Assembly (NCBI GenBank): GCA_019358985.1
Contig: JAHHIJ010000008.1
Location: forward strand, 124,001-188,000
Length of the DNA stretch: 64,000 nt
Direction of reading: 5' to 3'
Source: Tolypothrix brevis GSE-NOS-MK-07-07A
GTDB taxonomy: Bacteria; Cyanobacteriota; Cyanobacteriia; Cyanobacteriales; Nostocaceae
Under the pieces are notes generated by a model that worked only from the letters and a program-made list of their open reading frames with translations, was not told where the DNA came from and searched no databases. The position numbers and the translations under genes are program-made. Below are positions 24,494-35,000 of this stretch, piece by piece. Within the stretch, counting starts at the first letter, position 1, and the number at the start of each line of letters is the position of its first letter.

Positions 24494-25513
24494 GTGTATT
24501 TCAGTGGTAAAACCACAAACAGGATAGTGAATCAACCAATCTACTCGATAGTTATACCGATTTATAACGAAGAAGAGAACATCACCGAAATGTATCGTCG
24601 TCTGAATAATTTAATCGAGCAATTAGACGGTGAGGCTGAGTTAATTTTAATTGACGATGGAAGTCGCGATCGCTCTTTAAGCATGATCCGTGAACTTCAC
24701 CATTGCGATAGTCGCGTGCGTTACCTCAGTTTTGCACGCAACTTTGGTCATCAAATCGCCGTAACTGCGGGTTTGAACTTCGTTAAAGGCAAAATTGCGA
24801 TCGTTATGGACGCCGATTTGCAAGACCCCCCAGAGCTAATTTTAGCCATGATAGAAAAATGGCAACAAGGCTATCAAGTAGTTTATGCCCAGCGTCTCTC
24901 TCGCAAACAAGAAAGTTGGCTAAAACGCTTGACTGCTTATGTTTTCTATCGCATACTCAGGGTTTTAGCTGATGTAGATATACCAGCCGATACAGGTGAT
25001 TTTTGTTTGATGGATCGGCAAGTGGTAGATATTCTGAATGCAATGCCTGAGCGCAATCGCTACATTCGCGGTTTAAGAGCGTGGGTAGGTTTTCGTCAAA
25101 CATCTGTATATTTTGAACGAGATCCTCGCTTTGCCGGCAAAGAAAAGTATACCTTCGGTAAGTCTTGGGCATTAGCAGTGAATGGAATAGTTTCTCTGTC
25201 AAAAGTTCCCTTGAGACTAGCTACTTATTTAGGAATGCTCTCAGCTGCGATCGCTCTATTAATGATAATCTTAGTGCTGTACTGGCGCTTATTCGATCCA
25301 GCTTCTCCATTAATCGGCTTCACATTAATTACAATTGGTCTATTTTTCTTGGGTTCTGTCCAACTATTTTGTATTGGCATTTTAGGCGAATACATTGGTC
25401 GTATTTATGAAGAAGTCAAAGGTCGTCCTATTTATACTGTCAAGGAAATTGGCGATGTAAATCATACATCAACAACGCACTCGTCTAAGCCATCTCATCA
25501 TTCATCAATTTAA
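24494..25513 (+). CDS. DPM1/GtrB-like family 2 glycosyltransferase
   Basis: A 339-residue protein. The GT-A domain has [20 protein letters not shown] near the start, [32 protein letters not shown], the metal site [12 protein letters not shown] (about 106-117), [10 protein letters not shown] and [11 protein letters not shown]. Two membrane helices follow (about 235-260 and 275-300), then [19 protein letters not shown]. This is the polyprenyl-phosphate-sugar synthase architecture (dolichol-P-mannose synthase, GtrB, ArnC). It charges the lipid carrier with a sugar on the cytoplasmic side. The GTG start is uncertain (a second in-frame GTG lies at 24527), and a 19-codon ORF begins at 24451 and overlaps it. 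Confidence 0.88.
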   Translation: MYFSGKTTNRIVNQPIYSIVIPIYNEEENITEMYRRLNNLIEQLDGEAELILIDDGSRDRSLSMIRELHHCDSRVRYLSFARNFGHQIAVTAGLNFVKGKIAIVMDADLQDPPELILAMIEKWQQGYQVVYAQRLSRKQESWLKRLTAYVFYRILRVLADVDIPADTGDFCLMDRQVVDILNAMPERNRYIRGLRAWVGFRQTSVYFERDPRFAGKEKYTFGKSWALAVNGIVSLSKVPLRLATYLGMLSAAIALLMIILVLYWRLFDPASPLIGFTLITIGLFFLGSVQLFCIGILGEYIGRIYEEVKGRPIYTVKEIGDVNHTSTTHSSKPSHHSSI

Positions 25514-25584
25514 TTGATAGCAACATATATAACAACATCAAATTTACATTTATCCTAACATAAATTTCAAGCAAGGAAAATTTT

Positions 25585-25953
25585 GTGAATTTACAAGAAT
25601 TTGCTTTACTGTTGATGTCTGTTCTTGCCAGTGTAACAGGACAGTTTTTTTTAAAATTAGGCGCACTGAAGTTAGGCAAAGTTAATTTAGGTAATGCTGT
25701 TAATTTAGTTTTGGGGATTATTACAACACCGGAACTTTTAACCGGACTAGCTTTCTACGGTATAGGTGCTGTTGCTTACATTCTTTTGTTAACTAGAGTA
25801 AATTTAAGTGTTGCCGGTCCTTCTGCATCACTAGTTTATGTTTTCTCCGTCTTGCTCGGTTACTTCATATTTAAAGAATCAATTCCCTCGATTCGTTTAA
25901 TAGGTCTAAGCTTAATTGTTGGTGGAGTTATATTAGTTGTCTGGCAAAAATAA
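25585..25953 (+). CDS. Half-size EamA/ArnE-like membrane transporter
   Basis: A 122-residue protein with four predicted membrane helices (about 5-22, 39-60, 64-88, 96-119), starting at GTG. Patterns such as ASVTGQFFLKLGALKLG and LVYVFSVLLGYFIFKESIPSIRLIGLSLIVGGVILV match the EamA/SMR fold. Half-size members such as ArnE and ArnF flip lipid-linked aminoarabinose. Its place between a lipid-P-sugar synthase and GT-C enzymes suggests it is the flippase of this pathway (inference). Confidence 0.75.
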   Translation: MNLQEFALLLMSVLASVTGQFFLKLGALKLGKVNLGNAVNLVLGIITTPELLTGLAFYGIGAVAYILLLTRVNLSVAGPSASLVYVFSVLLGYFIFKESIPSIRLIGLSLIVGGVILVVWQK

Positions 25954-25978
25954 ATCAAATTATCAAGGTGGAAAATAA

Positions 25979-27268
25979 ATGACAAATTCATTTAAAGAAA
26001 ATATCACCAAATATACAAGCAAAAACAAATATCAAATAAAAAATATTTTGTTTGTCATAGCAATGTGGCTATCTAGCCGACTTTTGATAGCCGTTACAAT
26101 GTTGTTTATTGCTCCTTTATTTCCCGCACCACCTAATGGTATCGCTGCCACATTTGGCTGGGATGTTTTCACTGCATGGGATAGTGCTTGGTATCAGCAA
26201 ATTGTAACTAATGGATATCAACCTTCCGATAATGGAGCATTATATTCAACGGCATTTTTTCCGTTATTTCCCTTAATTATCCGAATATTTATGAATCTTG
26301 GCTTGCCTTTTGCAGTGGCAGGCACATTAATAAATAGTTTTGCATTTTTAGCTGCTTTAATAATTCTGTATTTTTGGGTAAACGAAAGTTATGGTAAAAG
26401 TGCAGCACGGTGGACAACTGCTGTTTTAGCATGGTGTCCTTATTCGCTTTACGGAACTGTAGTTTACACCGAAGGACTGTTTTTATTGTGCAGCATATCT
26501 GCTTTGCGAGCTTTCGATAAAAAGCAATATATCTCGACAGTTTTTTGGGGTGGATTAGCTACAGCAACACGAGTAACTGGAATAACACTCATACCTGCCT
26601 TTTTGTTTGTCTCCTGGAAAGAACGCAGAGGTTTAAAAGCCTACTTTGCTAGTTTAGCTGTGGGTAGCGGATTTGCTTTTTATAACCTGTATTGTCAAAT
26701 TAAATTTGGTGACGCTTTGGCATTCCTTCACGCACAAAAAGGATGGCGTTCTTCCGTGGGGTTTGACTGGCAAGGTTGGCGGAAAATGTTGATGGAAATC
26801 GTCGTTGGTCAAACTAACGCAAATGGCTCTATTCAAGAGCCTTGGCATTTATTGATATTTACAATTATTGTTGGTAGTTGTTATTTATTATGGCATTTTC
26901 GCAGCCAGCTTGGTTCTGTTAAGGTGCGCTATGGATTTTGTCTTTTTTGGTTTTTGTTGTGGTTAATTACCGGGGATTCTTTAATTAGAATTGCAATCAT
27001 TTTTGGTGGTCTGTATTTACTTTGGTTTTCTCGAAATAAAATTCCTTTGGTTGCTGTTTTATATGGTTTTTTCTCTTATGCGTTGATTCTGAATACTGGA
27101 CTTGCAGCTTCTGTTGAACGCTACGCTTATGGTATTGTGTCGCTGTCGTTTGCATTTGGATTATTGCTTGCTCGTTATCCGCGTTGGGGATATGCAATTA
27201 TGGGATTTTTTGCCATTATTTTAGCCACCTTTGGTATCCGATTTTCTCAAGAACTTTGGTTAGCTTAA
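25979..27268 (+). CDS. PIG-V-like mannosyltransferase family (GT-C) protein, paralog 1
   Basis: A 429-residue integral membrane protein with about 8-10 helices. The first external loop has FGWDVFTAWDSAWYQQIVTNGYQ, whose WDSAWY aspartate is the probable catalytic residue of the GT-C fold, and FFPLFPLIIR follows. WCPYSLYGTVVYTEGLFLL and RVTGITLIP are further family motifs. Such enzymes transfer mannose or another hexose from a polyprenyl-phosphate donor to an acceptor on the outer face of the membrane. Starts 26 bases after the transporter gene, as in an operon. About half of its residues appear identical to the gene at 28836-30080. Confidence 0.83.
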   Translation: MTNSFKENITKYTSKNKYQIKNILFVIAMWLSSRLLIAVTMLFIAPLFPAPPNGIAATFGWDVFTAWDSAWYQQIVTNGYQPSDNGALYSTAFFPLFPLIIRIFMNLGLPFAVAGTLINSFAFLAALIILYFWVNESYGKSAARWTTAVLAWCPYSLYGTVVYTEGLFLLCSISALRAFDKKQYISTVFWGGLATATRVTGITLIPAFLFVSWKERRGLKAYFASLAVGSGFAFYNLYCQIKFGDALAFLHAQKGWRSSVGFDWQGWRKMLMEIVVGQTNANGSIQEPWHLLIFTIIVGSCYLLWHFRSQLGSVKVRYGFCLFWFLLWLITGDSLIRIAIIFGGLYLLWFSRNKIPLVAVLYGFFSYALILNTGLAASVERYAYGIVSLSFAFGLLLARYPRWGYAIMGFFAIILATFGIRFSQELWLA

Positions 27269-27292
27269 GATAAGCACTCTTCGTGCTTACTA
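27269..27292. repeat. AAGCACT-CTTCGTGCTTACTACG hairpin repeat
   Basis: AAGCAC/GTGCTT stem directly after a stop codon, ending in TACTACG. Related to the repeats at 28732-28790 and 62068-62113, which share the GTAGTGAGC/GCTTACTAC theme. Confidence 0.55.
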
Positions 27293-27327
27293 CGAGAAAG
27301 GAATTATTCAGAATTGGTAGAGGTGAT

Positions 27328-28713
27328 ATGGTAAAAAAAATAATTGTATTTGGTACTGTCGGTTGGATGATTGGCATTAGTACCGTAATTTTATTTGCGT
27401 GCAGCAGCTTACGACACATTTTGTTTCAATCAAGCTCTTATGATTTAGGAATTTTTGATCAGGCAGTTTACTTAATTAGCCAAGGACAACCGGCTGTTTC
27501 TAGTTTCATGGGATATCACATTTTGGGTGATCATGCAGCTTTTATTTTCTATCCCTTGGCTTTATTGTACAAAATCTACCCTAGTGTTTATTGGTTATGC
27601 GCTGTGCAAGCAGCAGCTTTAGCCTTAGGTGCATTGCCTACGTGGTATTTAGCGCGTCAAGCTAATTTGACACCGCAGCAATCCATAGCAATGGCAGCTG
27701 TGTACTTGTTATATCCAGTGGTGTTTAATGTCAATTTGTTTGATTTTCATCCAGAAACCATCGCTCTCCCTATTTTATTAGCAGCCGTATGGTTTGCGCG
27801 GCAAGGAAAAACTGCATGGTTTTGTGTCAGCATTATCTTGATTTTAAGTTGTAAAGCAGTTTTATCCCTGACGGTAGCTGCAATGGGTATTTGGTTGATT
27901 TTGTTTGAAAAACGACGCTTGTGCGGTATTGTTGCTCTTTGCGTTGGTGTTGCCTGGTTTTTGATTAGTTCTCAAATGATTATTCCCTTTTTTAGTGGTA
28001 GGGAAGCAGCAGCAGTTGGACGTTTTAGCTATTTAGGTAATTCCGTTACAGAAATTGCTCAAAATCTGCTGTTAAAGCCAGGATTAGTATTAGGTAAAGT
28101 TTTATCATTAGATAATTTAATATATTTAGTTCTATTGCTAGCACCTGTAATTTGGGGGCTTTCTTTTCCAGGTATAACACCTTTAATTGGTGCAATTCCT
28201 TGTGTGGCAATTAATCTAATCGCTGACTACCAACCTCAAAAAGATTTGGTACATCAATACTCTTTACCAGCACTGCCATTTTTGTTGTTAGCTGTAATTT
28301 CTAGCCTTGCAGCAGGTAAGGGGTGGTTGCAAAAAAAACGAGCAATAATTTTGTGGTCTTTGGTGGTATTTTTGGCTTTGGCAAAGTTTGGCTATTTTTG
28401 GTCGAGATATTTGGAATCTCTGGATACTTGGCAAGCTAGACAAGAAGCGATCGCTCAAGTTCAAACTAAAGGAAGTGTTTACACAACAGATCCAATTTCC
28501 TCCCACTTGGCACATCGGCAATTAATTAAATTGACTGATGCAAATTCACCACAAACTGATTTAACAATCTTTGATTATATATTACTAGATGTCCGTCACC
28601 CAGGCTGGGCAAGTAATCCACAATTTGCTGCTAGTTTATTAAATCAACTCAAAACTAAACCAGAATTTAAGTTGAAATATCAGCGCGATGATGTTTATTT
28701 GTTTGCAAAATAA
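27328..28713 (+). CDS. DUF2079 membrane protein (GT-C-like)
   Basis: About 460 residues. I use the ATG at 27328 (MVKKIIVFGTVGW), with AGAGGTG just upstream, rather than the GTG at 27283, which lies in a repeat hairpin. Family signatures: SSYDLGIFDQAVYLI (about 40-54), FMGYHILGDHAAFIFYPLALLY, and NLFDFHPETIALPILL, with invariant D, H and E residues thought to act like GT-C active sites. Nine or ten membrane helices. The C-terminus is a soluble domain (ITDPISSHLAHRQLI-like, DYILLDVRHPGW). Function unknown; the setting implies another lipid-donor sugar transferase. Confidence 0.8.
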   Translation: MVKKIIVFGTVGWMIGISTVILFACSSLRHILFQSSSYDLGIFDQAVYLISQGQPAVSSFMGYHILGDHAAFIFYPLALLYKIYPSVYWLCAVQAAALALGALPTWYLARQANLTPQQSIAMAAVYLLYPVVFNVNLFDFHPETIALPILLAAVWFARQGKTAWFCVSIILILSCKAVLSLTVAAMGIWLILFEKRRLCGIVALCVGVAWFLISSQMIIPFFSGREAAAVGRFSYLGNSVTEIAQNLLLKPGLVLGKVLSLDNLIYLVLLLAPVIWGLSFPGITPLIGAIPCVAINLIADYQPQKDLVHQYSLPALPFLLLAVISSLAAGKGWLQKKRAIILWSLVVFLALAKFGYFWSRYLESLDTWQARQEAIAQVQTKGSVYTTDPISSHLAHRQLIKLTDANSPQTDLTIFDYILLDVRHPGWASNPQFAASLLNQLKTKPEFKLKYQRDDVYLFAK

Positions 28714-28731
28714 AGAATAATGTATCCATCG

Positions 28732-28790
28732 TAGTGAGCGATTTATCGCTCAAATAAAATATTTTAAGGGCTGAAGCCCTTGCTACCTAA
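28732..28790. repeat. GTAGTGAGCGATTTATCGCTC + AAGGGCTGAAGCCCTT repeat
   Basis: Two adjacent hairpins (GAGCGAT/ATCGCTC and AAGGGCT/AGCCCTT). Related to the repeat between tldD and pmbA (62068-62113). Confidence 0.55.
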
Positions 28791-28835
28791 GAGTTGATTT
28801 ATTATCTAGTTATTAATTGGGGATGAAATATTTTG

Positions 28836-30080
28836 ATGATAAATAATAAATTATTTTTTCCAGTTATTATGTGGCTATCTAGCCGCATATTTATCTGCAT
28901 AATCATGTTATTGATTGTGCCTTTACTTCCAGTTCCACCAGGAGGAGTTGCTGCTAAATTTGGGTGGGATGTTTTCTTTTCTTGGGATAGTAACTTTTAC
29001 GAAGCGATCGCCACTTTTGGATACAATTATTCAATTCCCGGAAAGCAGCTGCCATCGGTTGCTTTTTTTCCTTTGTTTCCTTTAGTTACTCACGCATTAA
29101 TGAGTGTTGGCTTACCTTTTAAAGTAGCAGCCACATTGATAAATAATTTCGCATTTTTAGGAGCGCTGATAGTATTATACGCTTGGATGAATGAGCGTCA
29201 TGACAAACAAAAAGCGCGTTGGGTAACAGCCGTACTAGCTTGGTGTCCTCTGTCTTTATTCGGCACTGTAATTTACTCTGAAGGACTGTATCTTTTGTTT
29301 AGTACAGCTACTTTAAAAGCTTTTGATAAACAACAATATGGCTGGACAGCGCTTTGGGGTGCCATCGCTACCGCAGCACGTCCTACGGGGATCGCGCTCA
29401 TACCTGCGCTTTTCCTTGTAAGTTTGTTTGAACGCAGAGGTGTAAAAGCTTACATTGCTAGTTTAGCTGCTGGTGGTGGTTTGTTTCTATGGAGCTTGTA
29501 TTGCCAAATTACAATGGGGGATGCTTTAGCATTTCTCCACGCTCAAAAAGCATGGCGTCCATCATTGGGTTTTGATTGGCTGCGTTGGTTAAAAATGATA
29601 ATGCAAATTGTTGTCGGCACAACTAATTGGAAGTATGGTTATATCAAAGATCCTTGGCATCCACTGATATTTGCGATTATTATGGGTAGCACTTATTTAC
29701 TGTGGTATTTCCGCAAAAAATTAGATGCTATTAAGGTAAATTATGGCTTTGCCTGCTTAGGGTTAGTCTTGTGGCTGTTAGCCGGCGATCCTTTGACTAA
29801 CGTTCTGATGATATTTGGTGGTATATATTTGTTATGGCGTTTACGTCGGGAACTTAGTTTAATTACTGTTGTCTATGGTTTTTGTGGCATCGGTATGTTA
29901 CTGGCATCGGGAGGCACAATTTCTTTAAATCGTTTGTCTTATGGTATTGTATCGTTGGCGATCGCATTCGGGGTGCTGCTTGCTCGTCATCCTTTTTGGG
30001 GACGTGCAGTTATGGGTTTCTTTGCCATTTTACTTGCTAGCTTCGCTGTCCGATTTGCTCAAGATCAGTGGGTAGCGTAG
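28836..30080 (+). CDS. PIG-V-like mannosyltransferase family (GT-C) protein, paralog 2
   Basis: About 414 residues, same family and membrane layout as the gene at 25979. Matching landmarks: FGWDVFFSWDSNFYEAIATFGYN (catalytic-loop aspartate), FFPLFPLVTHALMSVGLPFKVAATLINNFAFLGAL, WCPLSLFGTVIYSEGLYLLFSTATLKAFDKQQYG, and FLHAQKAWRPSLGFDWLRWLKM. The close similarity along the whole length indicates tandem duplication followed by divergence of the polar loops. ATG at 28836 chosen over the preceding TTG. It is separated from the DUF2079 gene by a repeat of about 120 bases and may have its own promoter. Confidence 0.83.
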   Translation: MINNKLFFPVIMWLSSRIFICIIMLLIVPLLPVPPGGVAAKFGWDVFFSWDSNFYEAIATFGYNYSIPGKQLPSVAFFPLFPLVTHALMSVGLPFKVAATLINNFAFLGALIVLYAWMNERHDKQKARWVTAVLAWCPLSLFGTVIYSEGLYLLFSTATLKAFDKQQYGWTALWGAIATAARPTGIALIPALFLVSLFERRGVKAYIASLAAGGGLFLWSLYCQITMGDALAFLHAQKAWRPSLGFDWLRWLKMIMQIVVGTTNWKYGYIKDPWHPLIFAIIMGSTYLLWYFRKKLDAIKVNYGFACLGLVLWLLAGDPLTNVLMIFGGIYLLWRLRRELSLITVVYGFCGIGMLLASGGTISLNRLSYGIVSLAIAFGVLLARHPFWGRAVMGFFAILLASFAVRFAQDQWVA

Positions 30081-31019
30081 AAAGTATTTTTGGTCTGCTT
30101 TATATCCTCATCTCAAGCGCTATAATCGCGACAACACAAATTGAAAATCATGTGATATTACTAATTACTTAACTGCTGTATTTAGTATCTAAAAATACAA
30201 AATTAATTAACTATTTTCAGTGCTGCTTGTATTCAATATTACTTGTTAATTGTAAATTAAATGCTTCAAGGAGACTAGAATACATAACATTTTAACTGAC
30301 TTCTGCAACAAATTTTTTCTTTTTTCAGTATTTATACTATATTCAAAGAGATAATAATTATAGTATTAATAATGCATCTTGCTTCGTATAAATTATATTA
30401 AGTTAATTTACATTTAAGTAATTAACAAACCTCAAAAGATACATTGAATCAACTGAAAATACAAGTATGTTTTAAAAAGGAAGGAATAACATTTAGCAGT
30501 ACAATATTTTTTGTCAAGAATGAATGATAAAGGATGAAACCAATTCGCAATTCGCAATGACGCTCGCGGACTCGCTACCGCTACGCTAACGCAATTCGCA
30601 ATTAAACTAAGCCACTTAACGTCGGGTGGGGTTTCTACCTCCCTTACGATACAAGGATTATTTCGCTTAACGTCGGGCGAGGTTTTTACCTTTTCTCTTC
30701 TCATAAATCATTTCTGAAGTCTTAACTTCATTTTTTTATCTGACACTTAAAATACATCTTAAAAAATAAAAAATATGTTTAGGTAACTGGTTTTTATTCA
30801 TATAGCTATTATTAGCTACTATCGCCTCAAAGCAGATAATCTAAGCTGAAATTAAACTTGTGCAATTGATTTGCTCAATTTTCTTATATTTCTGTTAATC
30901 AGTTGTTAATTCTTCTGTCCTTACCAGAAAATAACTTCATATCTAAATAATTACAAAAAATGTCCCATAACGTACCGTCAGAACCGAGACTGATGGTTCA
31001 CCCTTGAAGGAGCTATGAC
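30081..31019. other. AT-rich gene-free stretch with a direct repeat
   Basis: About 940 bases without a convincing gene. It contains a low-complexity repeat (TTCGCAATTCGCAATGACGC..., 30540-30605), and two diverged copies of ACTTAACGTCGGGTGGGGTTT / GCTTAACGTCGGGCGAGGTTT (30614 and 30665). An ORF reads through these on the minus strand and is judged an artefact. The last 60 bases hold the leader of the deacetylase gene, with AAGGAGC as its ribosome-binding site. Confidence 0.5.
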
Positions 31020-31928
31020 GTGGAAAACAACAAGTCGTTTTTTTTGCCCCAAGGAATCATAATTGCTCTGCTTGCCTTAGGCAGCAGTTTAAGCCTTGGT
31101 TTAATGATGCCTATTAACCCAAAAGCCTCCGAAGCAAAAAGTGAAATAAGTATCAATATCGACAATAATAATACTCATATAGAAACAACTCAGCGCATTG
31201 AACAATTAAAATCGGCGATGCTTAGAACTTGGCAGCAAGAAGCCAAAGCAAAGGGTCTTGCTTACAGTGTCCCACAACGTTTTCAAGGGGTAACCATCGC
31301 AGAAGCAAAACTCAGTCAAGGTCAGAAAGTAATTGCTCTTACCTTTGATGATGGTCCTTGGGTTGGAAGTACACCTAAAGTACTGGATATCCTCAAAAAA
31401 AATAATATCAAAGGCACCTTTTTTGTTGTTGGGCAGATGCTTAAGGAGCATCCAGATTTGGGTGTGCGAATTGTGACTGAAGGTCATGTCATTGCTAACC
31501 ATACTTGGACTCACAGATATCATTTCATGAATCCACAAGTAGCGGCTTATGAAGTTGAGAGCACGTCTGACCTGATTTATCAAACTACTGGTGTGAAAAC
31601 AACTTTGTTCCGACCACCTGGGGGAATCATGAACAACGGGGTAGCTGCTTACGCCAGAAACCAAAAATATACAATAGTTATGTGGTCTGCTGACTCTGTG
31701 GACTACAGCCGTCCTCCCGTTTCTAGATTGATCCGTAATGTGACAAGGGAATCAAAACCGGGCGGTATTGTGCTAATGCATGATGGTGGGGGTAATCGTT
31801 CCAACACTGTGGAAGCTTTACCACAAATTATTAACCACTTTAAAAAGCAGGGCTATAGCTTTGTCACTATACCAGAACTCTTAGAAATGCAAAATAAAGA
31901 CCAGAAGCTAATGACAGCCAAAAAGTAG
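31020..31928 (+). CDS. Polysaccharide deacetylase (NodB/CE4 domain), exported
   Basis: A 302-residue protein starting at GTG. An N-terminal hydrophobic helix (FFLPQGIIIALLALGSSLSLGLMM) is a signal anchor or signal peptide. The NodB domain (about 103-290) has motif 1 TFDDGP (D110, D111), motif 2 NHTWTH (metal histidines H161, H165), motif 3 FRPPGG, motif 4 MWSADSVDY, and motif 5 LMHDGGGNRSNTVEALP. It removes N- or O-acetyl groups from chitin-like sugars, peptidoglycan or exopolysaccharide outside the cytoplasm. All catalytic residues are present. It lies downstream of the sugar-transfer cluster but 940 bp away, so a shared pathway is only possible. Confidence 0.92.
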   Translation: MENNKSFFLPQGIIIALLALGSSLSLGLMMPINPKASEAKSEISINIDNNNTHIETTQRIEQLKSAMLRTWQQEAKAKGLAYSVPQRFQGVTIAEAKLSQGQKVIALTFDDGPWVGSTPKVLDILKKNNIKGTFFVVGQMLKEHPDLGVRIVTEGHVIANHTWTHRYHFMNPQVAAYEVESTSDLIYQTTGVKTTLFRPPGGIMNNGVAAYARNQKYTIVMWSADSVDYSRPPVSRLIRNVTRESKPGGIVLMHDGGGNRSNTVEALPQIINHFKKQGYSFVTIPELLEMQNKDQKLMTAKK

Positions 31929-31981
31929 TAGTTATTAGTTATGAGTCATTATAGTAATCCTAAATAAGAGCGTGAAAAGTT

Positions 31982-32014
31982 AGATCCCCGACTTCTTAAA
32001 GAAGTCGGGGATCT
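31982..32014. terminator. Bidirectional terminator between deacetylase and glutamate synthase genes
   Basis: AGATCCCCGACTTCTT (31982-31997) and AAGAAGTCGGGGATCT (31999-32014), a perfect 16-bp stem between two convergent genes. This hairpin word also has the look of a dispersed repeat. Confidence 0.75.
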
Positions 32015-32055
32015 ATCTAAGTTTTAGTTCCACTCAGATGTGTCTCTACAAACAA

Positions 32056-35000
32056 CTAAACTGAACTGAGTTGTTTTTCGGCAATAAACTGGGGATTTGC
32101 CTCTGGACTATCAGCTTCAGAAGGGGGAACCAACTGCCAAAACTTGGGTAAGAATTCTTGCCAGTTTTGCAAAATCATCTTTGCTTTTGGTGAATTAGTG
32201 CGATCGCTATGTGCTTTAATTAATTCTTGCAGTTGCTTTTCGCCGGCTTCGGTAATTACCCGCTGAAGTTTGACGATTTCCCGATTAACTAATTCCGGGA
32301 ATCTACCCTCTTCATCTAAGAAATACCCAAGTCCACCAGTCATCCCGGCAGCAACGTTGCGTCCAACTTTACCCAAGACAACAATTACACCACCAGTCAT
32401 GTACTCGCAACAGTGATCCCCTGCACCTTCAATGACTGCTGTACCTTTAGAATTACGTACCGCAAACCGTTCTCCCCCCTTACCGTTGGCAAACAACATT
32501 CCACCAGTAGCACCATAAAGGCAGGTATTGCCAATTATCACATTTTGTGCTGGGTCATAAGTTGCAGCAGCCGGCGGTTTAATAATGATTTCACCACCGT
32601 GCATTCCCTTACCTACGTAATCGTTTGCCTCTCCTTCTAAGGTTAAATTCATCCCTGGGAGATTGAATGCACCAAAGCTTTGTCCGACACTACCTTTAAA
32701 GTTCAGGTTAATTTGTCCTGCAAAGTTATTATCGCCGTATTTCGATGCGATCGCTCCCGCTAATCTGGCGCCGACTGTTCTATCTGTATTGACTATCTTC
32801 CAAGTCTTTGTCACAGTAGATTGCGTGTTAATCGCAGCTTGAATATCTGCATCGGCTAACAATTCGTCATCCAAAACCACACCGTTGCTGTGAACTTCTT
32901 CATGCTGCAACCAGCTACGGTTTTCTTTAGTGTCGGGCAACTTCAGCAAGCAATCGAGATTTAGCGATCGCGTTTTCGTCAGCTTAACGTCTTCCCGCTC
33001 TTTCAATAAATCAGCACGTCCAACGATTTCTGAAAGCTTTCGATAACCAAGTCGCGCTAACAGACTCCGCACTTCTTCCGCTACAAAGTAGAAGAAGTTG
33101 ACTACGTGTTCTGGCATCCCAGTAAACCGTTTACGTAGTTCTTCTTTTTGCGAAGCGACACCCACAGGACATTTGTTGGTATGACAAATTCGTGCCATTA
33201 TACAGCCTTCAGCAATCATCGCGATGGAGCCGAAACCGAATTCTTCGCCACCCATCAACGCACCGATTACCACGTCCCAGCCGCTCTTGAAGCCGCCATC
33301 AACGCGCAAAATGACGCGATCGCGCAAACTATTTTCCATCAACACGCGATGGACTTCACTTAAACCGAGTTCCCACGGAGAACCAGCGTGTTTAATCGAA
33401 CTTAAAGGAGATGCGCCCGTGCCGCCATCATGACCAGAAATCTGGATGATATCGGCGTTTGCCTTTGCCACACCAGCCGCAATTGTACCGATACCAATTT
33501 CCGCAACCAGCTTTACTGATACCTGTGCTTTCGGATTAATTTGGTGCAAATCAAAAATCAACTGCGCTAAATCTTCAATGGAATAAATATCGTGATGCGG
33601 TGGTGGGGAAATCAGCGTTACCCCAGGCTTAGAACGGCGTAACATGGCGATGTAAGGACTAACCTTTGTGCCTGGAAGTTGTCCCCCTTCCCCAGGTTTT
33701 GCACCTTGAGCGATTTTGATTTCAATTTGTTTAGCGCTCATCAAATACCCAGGTGTCACCCCAAAGCGTCCGGATGCGACTTGCTTAATGGAACTTGAAG
33801 CAGTATCACCATTCCGCAAACCTTTCAGGTGCGGTAGTGTTGGCGAATTTCCAGTTTCATCGACATCATCGAGAACTTTAAAGCGTACCGGATCTTCGCC
33901 ACCTTCCCCAGAATTAGATTTTCCGCCAATTCGGTTCATAGCGATCGCTAAAGTTTCATGAGCTTCTCGCGACAAAGCACCCAAAGACATTCCGCCGGTG
34001 CAGAAGCGTTTAACAATCTCAGTTATAGATTCTACCTCTTCAATGGGGATTGATTGGCGATCGCTTTCCAAATCTAGCAAGTCACGCAACGCCGTAATCG
34101 GTCTTTCTTGCAAATATTTCTTATATACCTCGTAATGGTCATAAGCAGTTTTGCCCGATGCCCCGTTTTCTTTCACTTTCGCCAAGCCTACGGCATTATG
34201 CAGCGCTTTTGCCAATTCCGGACTGTTCATGTGATATTCACCACCGGGACGGTAATTCACAAAACCAAAATTTTCTAACTTCTTGGTTGTCAGTTCCGGG
34301 AAAGCCTTACAGTGGAACGAAAGCACTTCAGTTGCAAGTTCGCTGATACTCAAACCACCCACGCGGGAAGTCGTACCATAAAATCCCATCTCTAACAAAT
34401 CTTGACCGATGCCAATCGCCTCAAAGATTTGCGCTGCTTGATAACTCGACAGCAGAGAAATTCCCATCTTCGAGAGGATTTTCAACAAACCTGCTTCTAC
34501 CGCTTTGCGATAGTTTCCAAAAGCTTCCTCTAAAGTTAGGGTTGTAATTGTACCACGTTCCATAGACTTTTGCGTCTTCGGTTCTAACCACCAATCGCGC
34601 ACAGTTGACAAAGCCAGATAAGGACAAACCGCACCAGCACCGTAGCCAATCAGACAGGCAAAGTGATGTGTACTCCAGCACTGAGCTGTATTCACAACTA
34701 AGGATGCTTTCATTCGCAACCCTTCCCGGATTAAGTGATGGTGTACGGCACCCACCGCCAACAGAGGGGGAATATAGGTGTATTTTGTACCGATGCCGTG
34801 ACTTACCTTGTCACTCAGAATTAAAATCTTCGCACCAGCTCGCACAGATTCTACAGCTTGTGCTTGCAAAGCCTTGACAGCTTCTTTCAGCCCATTGGGA
34901 CCTGTGGCAATTTCAAACAGCGTTGACAACTCAGCCGTAGCAAATCCTGACAGTTTGATAGCTTCCAACTGTGCTGTATTCAGCAGAGGCGATTCTAGCT

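Noticed and set aside
30432-30704. 90-codon minus-strand ORF with two PDVK repeats
   Set aside because: It runs through two copies of a direct repeat in AT-rich DNA and has no family features.
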